From: JAWLGW01 sp964569055
GTDB lineage: Bacteria; Planctomycetota; J058
Reading direction: 5' to 3'
DNA: 22,362 nucleotides
Assembly: GCA_964569055.1 (NCBI GenBank)
Contig: CAZMSZ010000089.1
Location: 1-22,362 of the forward strand
Under the pieces are notes generated by a model. It searched no databases and had not been told where the DNA came from. It worked only from the letters and a program-made list of their open reading frames with translations. The position numbers and the translations under genes are program-made. Position 1 is the first letter of the stretch, and each line of letters begins with the position of its first letter. Of the stretch, positions 13,033 through 19,594 are shown piece after piece.

Positions 13033-14241
13033 TCAGCGCGGCCGGCTCAGGCTGACCGCCTGCGGCGGGTCCGCCTGGCGGACCCAGCGCTCGAGCTCCT
13101 CGGCGAGCGCCGCCGCCGAGGGCCAGCGCTCCTCGGGCTCGAAGGCCAGCGCGCGCTGGCAGATCGCCTCGAGGTCCGCCGGGATCGTGGGGTCGTAGTG
13201 GCGCGGCGAGGGCGCGCCCTTCCCCTTCACGAGCTGCCCGAGCGCCTCGCGCATGGAGCGGGCCTTCTCGGGGATCGGGAGCTTGCTGGTGAGGACGGTG
13301 TACAGCACCGCGCCCAGCGCGTAGACGTCGGCGAGCGGGCCGACGCGCTTGGCGTCGAACACCTGCTCGGGCGCCATGTAGCCGGGCGTGCCGAGCATCA
13401 TGCCGGTCACCGTCTGCCCCTCGCCCGCGTCGAGCACCTTGGAGATCCCGAAGTCGGTCAGGCGCACCGCGCCCTCCCGGGTGACGAGGACGTTCCCCGG
13501 CTTGAGGTCGCGGTGCACGATCCCGCGCTCGTGCGCGTACTGCACCGCGCGCGCCACGCGGGCCACCAGGCGCACCCCCTCGACCCGCTCCAGCCCCTCC
13601 TTCATGCGGTGCAGGAGCGAGCGCCCCTCCACGTACTCCATGACGCAGAACATCTCGCCCGAGCCCGTCACGGTGCCGAGGTCGTGGGTCCGCACCACGC
13701 CGGGGTAGTCCTGCAGGGCGCCCTGGAGCATGGCCTCCTTCATGAAGCGCTCCATGGAGTCGGGCGTGGCGCGCCCGCCCTCGCGCAGCCACTTCACGGC
13801 GCAGCGCTGCCGGCGCTGCTCGTCCCAGGCCTCGTACACGATCCCCATTCCGCCGCGCCCGATCTCGCGCAGCAGGATCCACTGGGCGCCGAACCGCCGC
13901 GGCGGGATCGGCTCTTCCTGATCGGCGACCGAGACCTCGTCGTCGAGCAGGCCGACGACCGTGAGGGCGAAGGTCTTGCCGAGCACGATCCGCTCGCCCG
14001 GCGCCGCGTAGGCCTCGCCGCCGATCCGCTCGCCGGCGACGAACGTCCCGAACGTGCTCAGGTCGGCGATCCGCAGCCGCCCGTCCGGCTCGCCGCGCAC
14101 GCGGCAGTGGCGGCGCGAGACCGACTTCTCGCCGAGGAGGACGTCGCTGGCGGGGTCGCGCCCGATCGCCAGCCAGCGCCCGACGGGGCAGGGGAACACG
14201 CGCCCGCGCTCGACCTCCTGCAGCAAGACCGCCTGGGCCAT
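13033..14241 (-). CDS. FHA domain-containing Ser/Thr protein kinase
   Basis: 402 residues, soluble. An N-terminal FHA phosphothreonine-binding domain (about 22-95) shows GRDPASDV (27-34), SRRH (42-45) and TFGTFVAGERIG. A Hanks-type kinase domain (about 120-390) has GRGGMGIVYEA (128-138), the ATP-binding Lys150, HRDLKPGN (243-250), DFG (263-265), and APE (290-292), so it should be active. The activation segment contains several Thr residues (QTVTGMMLGTPGY) that could be autophosphorylated and bound by the FHA domain. FHA at the N-terminus rather than at the end is less usual. No membrane segment is present, so it acts in the cytoplasm. It diverges from the double-receiver regulator gene, which hints at linked signalling, but this is only positional evidence. 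Confidence 0.95.
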   Translation of the reverse strand: MAQAVLLQEVERGRVFPCPVGRWLAIGRDPASDVLLGEKSVSRRHCRVRGEPDGRLRIADLSTFGTFVAGERIGGEAYAAPGERIVLGKTFALTVVGLLDDEVSVADQEEPIPPRRFGAQWILLREIGRGGMGIVYEAWDEQRRQRCAVKWLREGGRATPDSMERFMKEAMLQGALQDYPGVVRTHDLGTVTGSGEMFCVMEYVEGRSLLHRMKEGLERVEGVRLVARVARAVQYAHERGIVHRDLKPGNVLVTREGAVRLTDFGISKVLDAGEGQTVTGMMLGTPGYMAPEQVFDAKRVGPLADVYALGAVLYTVLTSKLPIPEKARSMREALGQLVKGKGAPSPRHYDPTIPADLEAICQRALAFEPEERWPSAAALAEELERWVRQADPPQAVSLSRPR

Positions 14242-14247
14242 GCGCTC

Positions 14248-14277
14248 AAGCTACCGCCAAGCGGAGAGCTTCGTCGA
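14248..14277 (-). promoter_or_regulatory. Predicted promoter of the FHA-kinase gene (leaderless)
   Basis: On the minus strand TCGACG (14277-14272, four of six to TTGACA) is followed after 18 bp by TAGCTT (14253-14248), then six bases, then ATG 14241. No Shine-Dalgarno sequence is present. Just upstream, CCCCCTC-TG-GAGGGGG (14278-14293) is a small inverted repeat of unknown use in the divergent region. Confidence 0.45.
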
Positions 14278-14364
14278 CCCCCTCTGGAGGGGGGCCGCGA
14301 CGCCCCCACCCCTGCACGCTGGTCAGGAGTTACGGCAGGCTACCCGTTTTGCTGAGGGAGCGGC

Positions 14365-15198
14365 GTGCCCCCGCCGCCCCGAATCCTCGCGATCGACGAC
14401 AACCCGACCAACCTCCTGATCCTCGAGGAGATCCTCGGCGAGCCCTACCGGCTGGTCTGCGCGCGGAGCGGCGCCGAGGGGATCACCTTCGCCCGCACCC
14501 TCCGCCCCGACCTCGTCATGCTCGACGTCATGATGCCGGGGCTCGACGGGTACGAGGTGTGCCGCGAGCTGCGCGCGGATCCGGCGTGCCGGGCCAAGCT
14601 CCTGATCGTCTCGGCCAAGGCGCTCGGGTCCGAGCGAGAGGCCGGGTTCGCGGCCGGCGCCGACGACTACCTGACCAAGCCCTTCGAGGAGAGCGCGCTC
14701 TTGGCCAAGGTCGAGGCGCTGCTGGGCGACGCGCCCGCTCCGCGACCGCGGCGGGCGCCCCCGCCCTCGAGCACGCGGCTGGCGCGGATCGAGGCGCGCC
14801 CGGCCACGCGCGGCGCGCTCTTGATCGTGGACGACGACAGCCTCGTGCGCGAGGTCACCGCGGAGATGGCGAGCGCCATGGGGTTCGCCCCGCTCGTCGC
14901 GCCCGACGGCGTGCGCGCCCTCGAGCTGCTGCGCGAGCGCGACGACGTGCGCTGCGCGCTCCTGGACTGGCGCATGGCGCCCCTGCGGGGGCTCGCCGTG
15001 CTCGCGCTGCTGCGGAGCGAGCGGCCGGGCCTGCCGGCGGTGTTCTGCACCGGCTGCTGCAGCGAGGAGGTGGAGGCCGCCCGGGCCGCCGGAATGACCC
15101 GCGAGCTCGTGCTGCGCAAGCCCTACCCCCTCGCGGAGCTGGAGCGCGCGCTCGAGACGGCGCTCGCCGGCGCGTCCGCGGCGGGCGTGAGCGCGTGA
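14365..15198 (+). CDS. Response regulator with two receiver domains and no output domain
   Basis: 277 residues. REC1 (about 5-122) has the acidic pair DD11-12, phospho-acceptor Asp54 in MLDVMMPG, Ser83 and Lys105 (LTKPF). REC2 (about 150-270) has DDD156-158, Asp201 in LLDWRM, Thr229 and Lys252 (LRKPY). Both sets of active-site residues are present, so both could be phosphorylated. There is no DNA-binding or enzymatic output, so it probably acts by protein contact or as a phosphate sink. The GTG start has GAGGGAG four bases upstream. It is followed after 40 bases by the FIST sensor and then the histidine kinase, so the three probably form one signalling unit. Confidence 0.93.
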   Translation: MPPPPRILAIDDNPTNLLILEEILGEPYRLVCARSGAEGITFARTLRPDLVMLDVMMPGLDGYEVCRELRADPACRAKLLIVSAKALGSEREAGFAAGADDYLTKPFEESALLAKVEALLGDAPAPRPRRAPPPSSTRLARIEARPATRGALLIVDDDSLVREVTAEMASAMGFAPLVAPDGVRALELLRERDDVRCALLDWRMAPLRGLAVLALLRSERPGLPAVFCTGCCSEEVEAARAAGMTRELVLRKPYPLAELERALETALAGASAAGVSA

Positions 15199-15238
15199 CG
15201 AGCTGGGGCGGGCCGGCCGCACGCTGGCAGGAGGTGCT

Positions 15239-16381
15239 GTGAAGGTGTTCGCGACGCGCTGGCAGGAGGGTCACTGGCAGGACCCGCTGCCCACCGAGCT
15301 CGACTCGCCCGACTCGCTGGTGCTCGCGTTCGGCGCCAGCGACTTCCTGGAGCGCCCCGAGCCGCTGGCCGAGGTCGCGCGCGCCTTCCCGCGGGCGGCG
15401 CGCCTCGGCTGCTCGACCGCGGGCGAGATCCTGGGCGCGGAGGTCGACGACGAGTCGGTGTCGCTCGCGGTGTGCGCCTTCGACGCCACGCGCGTCCGCG
15501 CGGCCTCCGCGCCGATCGAGCTGCCCGAGTCGTCCTACCGCGTCGCCCGCGAGCTGGCCCTCGGCCTGCGCGCCCCCGACCTCCGCGCCGTGCTCGTGTT
15601 CTGCGACGGCCTGCGGGTCAACGGGACCCAGTTGATCCGGGGGGTCGTGGAGGCCGTCGGCCCCGACGTGGTCGTCAGCGGAGGGCTGGCGGGCGACGGG
15701 ACCGCGTTCGCGCGCACCTGGGTCCTGCTCGACGGGGCCCCTCGCCCCGGCCACCTCTCGCTCGCCGCGCTCTACGGCGAGCGGATCCAGGTCGGGACCG
15801 GCTCGGTCGGGGGGTGGGCGCCGTTCGGGCCGAGGCGCCGGATCACGCGCGCCCGGGGGAACGTCCTGCACGAGCTCGACGGGGTCCCTGCGCTCCGGCT
15901 CTACAAGCAGTACCTCGGCGCCCGCGCCGCCGAGCTGCCGAGCTCGGCCCTGCTGTTCCCGATCAGCCTCACCTCCGAGCGCATGGGGCGCCGGGGCGTG
16001 GTGCGCACCGTCCTGTCCGTCGACGAGCGCGAGGAGAGCATGACCTTCGCGGGGGACATGCCCGAGGGCTCGATCGCGCAGCTCATGCACACGGTCTTCG
16101 ACCGCCTGGTCGAGGGGGCGAGCGCCGCGGCGGGGCTCGCCACGGGCGCCCTCCTCCCCGACGCCCCCTGCCTCTCGCTCGCGATCAGCTGCGTCGGCCG
16201 CCGGCTCGTGCTCGGGCCTCGGGTGGAGGACGAGACGGAGGCCGTGCTCGGGCTCCTGCCGCGCTCGACCGCGCAGGTCGGCTTCTACTCGTACGGCGAG
16301 ATCGGCGCGGGCGAGCTCGGGGGCTGCGACCTCCACAACCAGACCATGACGGTGACCACCCTCCAGGAGCTCGGCGAGTGA
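15239..16381 (+). CDS. FIST-domain sensor protein (FIST_N plus FIST_C)
   Basis: 380 residues with the two-part FIST signal-input architecture: FIST_N about 25-210 (LVLAFGASDFLERPEPLAEV, RLGCSTAGEILGAEVDDESVSLAVCAFD, VVVSGGLAGDGTAF) and FIST_C about 215-360 (NVLHELDGVPALRLYKQYLG, GFYSYGEIG, LHNQTMTVTTL). FIST proteins bind small ligands; the NosP subgroup binds haem and senses nitric oxide, and is often encoded beside a histidine kinase, as here. I cannot assign the ligand from sequence. GTG 15239 follows AGGAGG four bases upstream. Its stop overlaps the start of the kinase gene (GTGA), so the two are translationally coupled and probably made in equal amounts. Confidence 0.92.
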   Translation: MKVFATRWQEGHWQDPLPTELDSPDSLVLAFGASDFLERPEPLAEVARAFPRAARLGCSTAGEILGAEVDDESVSLAVCAFDATRVRAASAPIELPESSYRVARELALGLRAPDLRAVLVFCDGLRVNGTQLIRGVVEAVGPDVVVSGGLAGDGTAFARTWVLLDGAPRPGHLSLAALYGERIQVGTGSVGGWAPFGPRRRITRARGNVLHELDGVPALRLYKQYLGARAAELPSSALLFPISLTSERMGRRGVVRTVLSVDEREESMTFAGDMPEGSIAQLMHTVFDRLVEGASAAAGLATGALLPDAPCLSLAISCVGRRLVLGPRVEDETEAVLGLLPRSTAQVGFYSYGEIGAGELGGCDLHNQTMTVTTLQELGE

Positions 16382-17409
16382 GCGTGCGCGCGCCCCGCCT
16401 CGTCCAAGGTCGCGACCTCCACCCCCTCGTCGCCCGCCAGCTGCGGCGCAGCGGGCTCCCGCCGGCCGGCGAGCTCTCGCCCCAGCTCCAGGCCTTCCTG
16501 GCGCGGGTCAGCGCGAGCTACGGCTCCTTCGACGAGTCGCTGGAGCGGCTCAACCTCTCGATCCAGCTCAGCTCCGAGGAGATGCGCGCCCTGCACGACG
16601 GCCTCGAGCAGCAGGTGCGGGAGCGGACCGCCGAGCTGCTCGAGGCCAAGGAGACGGCGGAGCGGGCCTCGCGCGCGCAGCGCGAGTTCTTGGCGAACGT
16701 CTCGCACGAGCTGCGCACCCCGCTGCACGCGATCCTCAGCTTCGCGGGGTTCGGCGCCCGCCGAACGCTGGAGGCGCCCCGCCAGAAGCTGGGCGAGTAC
16801 TTCGCGCAGATCGAGCGCGGCGGGCGGACGCTGCTCACGCTGCTCGACGAGCTGCTCGACCTCGCGCGGCTCGAGGCCGGCAAGATGCCGCTCCACCTCG
16901 AGGAGCTCGCGCTGCGCGCGCTCCTGCGGGAGACCGAGCAGCAGTTCGCGGCGCTGTGCGTCGAGCGGCGCGTGCAGCTCAGCTCGAGCCTGCCCGAGGA
17001 GGAGGTCCGGGTGCTCGCCGACCCGCTCCGGATCGGGCAGGTGCTGCGGAACCTGCTCAGCAACGCGATCAAGTTCTCGCCGGCGGGAGGGACGATCCGC
17101 CTCGCGCTGAGCGCGAGCGACGGCTGGGCCTCGCTCTCGATCGAGGACCAGGGGCCGGGCGTCCCGCCCGCCGAGCTCGAGGCGATCTTCGAGCGGTTCG
17201 TGCAGTCGAGCGCGACCCGAACCGGGGCCGGCGGGACCGGGCTCGGGCTGGCGGTGTGCCGCAAGATCGTGACCGCCCACGGCGGGAGGATCTGGGCCGA
17301 GAACGCGCCCCCAGGCGGGGCCGTGTTCCAGTTCGAGCTGCCGCTGGCCGGCTCGGGGCCGCCCCCGCGTGCGGCGGCCCCTCAGGGGGAGCCCGGCGCG
17401 TCTCCGTAG
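16378..17409 (+). CDS. Histidine kinase without own sensor domain, partner of the FIST protein
   Basis: 343 residues, soluble. The N-terminal 100 residues are helical and coiled-coil-like (FDESLERLNLSIQLSSEEM, then a VRERTAELLEAKETAERAS signalling helix). HisKA holds the phospho-acceptor His110 in FLANVSHELRTPLHAI. The ATPase domain has Asn229 (LLSNAIKFS), DQGPG (257-261), and GGTGLGL (285-291). All kinase boxes are intact. It lacks a sensing or membrane domain, so input should come from the FIST protein encoded by the overlapping upstream gene. The GTG at 16378 overlaps that stop as GTGA and has AGGAG eight bases upstream. Its 3' end overlaps the convergent PrsW-like gene by 28 bases. Confidence 0.94.
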   Translation: MSVRAPRLVQGRDLHPLVARQLRRSGLPPAGELSPQLQAFLARVSASYGSFDESLERLNLSIQLSSEEMRALHDGLEQQVRERTAELLEAKETAERASRAQREFLANVSHELRTPLHAILSFAGFGARRTLEAPRQKLGEYFAQIERGGRTLLTLLDELLDLARLEAGKMPLHLEELALRALLRETEQQFAALCVERRVQLSSSLPEEEVRVLADPLRIGQVLRNLLSNAIKFSPAGGTIRLALSASDGWASLSIEDQGPGVPPAELEAIFERFVQSSATRTGAGGTGLGLAVCRKIVTAHGGRIWAENAPPGGAVFQFELPLAGSGPPPRAAAPQGEPGASP

Positions 17410-18434
17410 CGGCTCCGGCGCGGGGCGGCGCGCGGCAACAGGCGCACCCCCCAGCCGAACCCGGCCAGGCCGAGCAGGAGCGGGGGGAGCCCGAGCACCA
17501 GGCTCCCGAGCAGCACGTTCGCCTTCTCGTCCGCCGCGACCAGGCCGTCCACCAGGAGCACGGCCGCCGCGAACAGCGCGAACAGCCCGCCCGCGCTCGC
17601 CAGGCAGCCGCAGCCCAGGATCATGGACCAGCCCAGCAGCGGACGCGCCGGCGCGGGCGGGGCGGGCGCGAGCGGCACCAGCCGCCCCTGCGCCAGGGCG
17701 AGCCGCTGCGCCAGGCGAGCGCGCCCGAGCAGCACCAGGGCGAACACGACCAGCGCCACGAGCACGACCACGGCCAGCCCGAGCCCGCCCGTGGCGGCCA
17801 GCGCGCCCTCGGCGGTCGTGAGGCCGCGCTGCGACTCGACCCCCGCCATGTGCCCGAGCGCCATCAGCGGGAAGTCGTACAGCCCGTGGAACAGCGCGGG
17901 CAGCGCGAAGGCGGCCGCGAGCGCGCCGCGCCCGGCGCCGGTCTCCTGCGGGAACCGCCAGCGCCCCACGTAGTAGCCCATGACCGCCCCGCAGAACGCG
18001 TGCATGGGGACCGCCGTGAAGGCGCGCACCACCGCGATCGGGAGCCCCCCTTGCGCCGTGTAGAGCACGTTCTCCAGGGTGGCGAACCCGAGCGAGGCGA
18101 CCACCCCGTAGACCACCCCGTCCATGGGCTCGTCGAACGCAGGGCGCCGCACGGCGAACAGGAGCAGGACCGCGAGCTTGAACGCCTCCTCGGGGAGGGC
18201 GGCGGACAGGAACGCGTCGAGGAGGCCGCGCGGGACGGGGCTGAGGCTGGCGGCCTCGAGCGCGACCGCGACCGGGAGCGCCACGATCAGGGTGGGGACG
18301 ATGCTCGCGACCCCCAGCCCGAAGGTGGCCCACACCGTCCCCGCTGGCTCGGGGTGCGCGTCGCGCGACCGGAAGAACCACACCAGCAGCAGCGAGGGGA
18401 CCAGCGCCGAGAGGGCGGTGAGCACGAGCGGCAC
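17382..18434 (-). CDS. PrsW-like intramembrane metalloprotease
   Basis: 350 residues, strongly hydrophobic, about eight to nine membrane segments. The PrsW/CAAX-protease-like motifs are all visible: RDAHPEP after the first helix, PEEAFK (81-86, the EExxK motif), FATLENVLY (117-125), MHAFCGAVMG (His145) and LFHGLYDF (His183, Asp187). PrsW in Bacillus makes the first cut in the anti-sigma factor RsiW, so regulated proteolysis of a membrane signalling protein is a fair inference, and a sigma factor is encoded nearby, but no anti-sigma is seen. GTG 18434 is chosen because a -10 box lies seven bases upstream and the protein begins at the first helix. The arrestin-like gene ends 36 bases upstream. 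The 3' end overlaps the convergent histidine-kinase gene. Confidence 0.88.
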   Translation of the reverse strand: MPLVLTALSALVPSLLLVWFFRSRDAHPEPAGTVWATFGLGVASIVPTLIVALPVAVALEAASLSPVPRGLLDAFLSAALPEEAFKLAVLLLFAVRRPAFDEPMDGVVYGVVASLGFATLENVLYTAQGGLPIAVVRAFTAVPMHAFCGAVMGYYVGRWRFPQETGAGRGALAAAFALPALFHGLYDFPLMALGHMAGVESQRGLTTAEGALAATGGLGLAVVVLVALVVFALVLLGRARLAQRLALAQGRLVPLAPAPPAPARPLLGWSMILGCGCLASAGGLFALFAAAVLLVDGLVAADEKANVLLGSLVLGLPPLLLGLAGFGWGVRLLPRAAPRRSRYGDAPGSP

Positions 18435-18441
18435 GGGGCCC

Positions 18442-18463
18442 AGGATAGCCTAGGTGCCTAGGC
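18442..18463 (-). promoter_or_regulatory. Predicted -10 plus adjoining dyad operator of the PrsW-like gene
   Basis: TATCCT (18447-18442, minus strand) ends seven bases before GTG 18434, with no Shine-Dalgarno sequence. Flush against it is a 16-bp dyad, GCCTAGG-TG-CCTAGGC (18448-18463), that occupies the -10/-35 spacer position. A dyad there is where MerR-type activators and several repressors bind. No clear -35 box is found. Confidence 0.45.
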
Positions 18464-18470
18464 GGGCGCC

Positions 18471-19469
18471 TCAGGTCAGTGGTTCGAGCGTGAGCCCCGC
18501 GGGCGGGTTGCTCGCGGGGCGACCCTCGCCGGGCGGCGCTGCGATCGCGCGCACCTCGACCGCGCTGGAGGCCGCGAGGTCGGGGAGACCGGGCAGCTCC
18601 AGGGCCGCGTCGACCCGCCAGCTCAGGTTCGAGCCGCTCGCCGGCTCGCCAGGCGGGTGGGACAGCCAGGCCTCGGCGCGCAGCTCGCACGCTCCAGGAC
18701 CGGTGGGAACCAGTCGGACGGCCTCGAGCACGAGCTGCTCGTCCACCACGACCGCGCGCTCGCGGTGGCTCCGGTCCTCGGGCGGTCCTTCCCACCAGTG
18801 CTCGATCCGGACCAGCCGCACGGCGAGCCGGGTCACCGGGATCGGGCGCAGCACCCGCAGCGTCACCCCCACCCGCAGCGGGTCACCCACCAGCAGAGCC
18901 CGTCCGTCGAGCACGAGGCGCAGGTCACGCACGTAGCGCCCCGAGAGCCGACGTCGCAGCCAGCGCAGGGCCCACAGCGGGAGCAGGATCGGGCTGAACA
19001 GCACGAACCCCAGGCCGAGGAACAGCCACAGGAGCACGTTCAGCCAGGCGGGCGCGGGGTACGTCCCGTCGGAGTCGGGAGCCCGCGCCGCCTCGGCGTC
19101 CTCGCCGGGAGCGAGCGGCCGCGCCACGACCCGCAGCGGCGCGGCGACCGCGGGATCGAGCGCCCAGGCGACCTCGAGCCGCGCGAGCACGCGCCAGCGG
19201 GTCGAGACCTCCTCCCCCTCGAACGAGAGCGGCGCGCCCTCCGGCAGCGCGAGCGTGAAGGGGAAGCTCGCGCCGCGCGCGAGCACGCCCTCGTGCAACA
19301 CCTGCTCGGTCACCAGGCTCTCGTCGGTCCGCCGCCCCGAGCGCTCGAGCGCGACCAGCACCCGGCCCGCGCGGTCGCTCGCGGTCAGGCCCGGCGTGAT
19401 CGTGCCCTCGACGCGTCCGCCGGGGACCGCCTCGGGACCGCTCAACTCGAGGGTGAGCGCTTCGTTCAC
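18471..19469 (-). CDS. Arrestin-fold-like membrane-anchored protein, function unknown
   Basis: 332 residues. Residues 1-115 read like an arrestin/Spo0M-type beta sandwich: ALTLELSGPEAVPGGRVEGTI, then FPFTLALPEGAPLSFEGEEV and WRVLARLEVAWALD, the pattern of the arrestin N-lobe core strands. An acidic linker and one or two membrane helices (about 140-170, LNVLLWLFLGLGFVLFSPIL) follow, then a second beta-rich domain (180-320) with an Arg-rich start. No catalytic motif is seen. GTG 19469 is supported by a promoter placed six bases before it. Its neighbours are a PrsW-like protease downstream and a sigma factor/kinase pair upstream on the same strand, but a terminator-like hairpin separates it from the kinase. 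The arrestin assignment is by pattern only. Confidence 0.7.
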   Translation of the reverse strand: MNEALTLELSGPEAVPGGRVEGTITPGLTASDRAGRVLVALERSGRRTDESLVTEQVLHEGVLARGASFPFTLALPEGAPLSFEGEEVSTRWRVLARLEVAWALDPAVAAPLRVVARPLAPGEDAEAARAPDSDGTYPAPAWLNVLLWLFLGLGFVLFSPILLPLWALRWLRRRLSGRYVRDLRLVLDGRALLVGDPLRVGVTLRVLRPIPVTRLAVRLVRIEHWWEGPPEDRSHRERAVVVDEQLVLEAVRLVPTGPGACELRAEAWLSHPPGEPASGSNLSWRVDAALELPGLPDLAASSAVEVRAIAAPPGEGRPASNPPAGLTLEPLT

Positions 19470-19475
19470 GGCCCG

Positions 19476-19504
19476 ATTCTCGGCTGGTGGGTCGCGGCGT
19501 TCAA
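19476..19504 (-). promoter_or_regulatory. Predicted promoter of the arrestin-like gene (leaderless)
   Basis: TTGAAC (19504-19499, first four bases of the -35 consensus) stands exactly 17 bp before GAGAAT (19481-19476, four of six to TATAAT), and GTG 19469 follows after six bases. No Shine-Dalgarno sequence is present. Confidence 0.5.
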
Positions 19505-19542
19505 CGCGCTCCGCGCGTCGCGCCGTGTCGACGCACGGCGGT

Positions 19543-19562
19543 CGGTGCGGCAGGCCGCACCG
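19543..19562 (-). terminator. Hairpin after the membrane Ser/Thr kinase gene
   Basis: CGGTGCGGC (19543-19551) and GCCGCACCG (19554-19562) are perfect inverse complements around AG, giving a stem of about eight pairs with a four-base loop. It lies 33 bases past the kinase stop and before the arrestin-like promoter, so it may separate the two units. No U-tract is seen. Confidence 0.5.
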
Positions 19563-19594
19563 CCCGCCGCGCACGACGGGGACCTCAGCGCACC

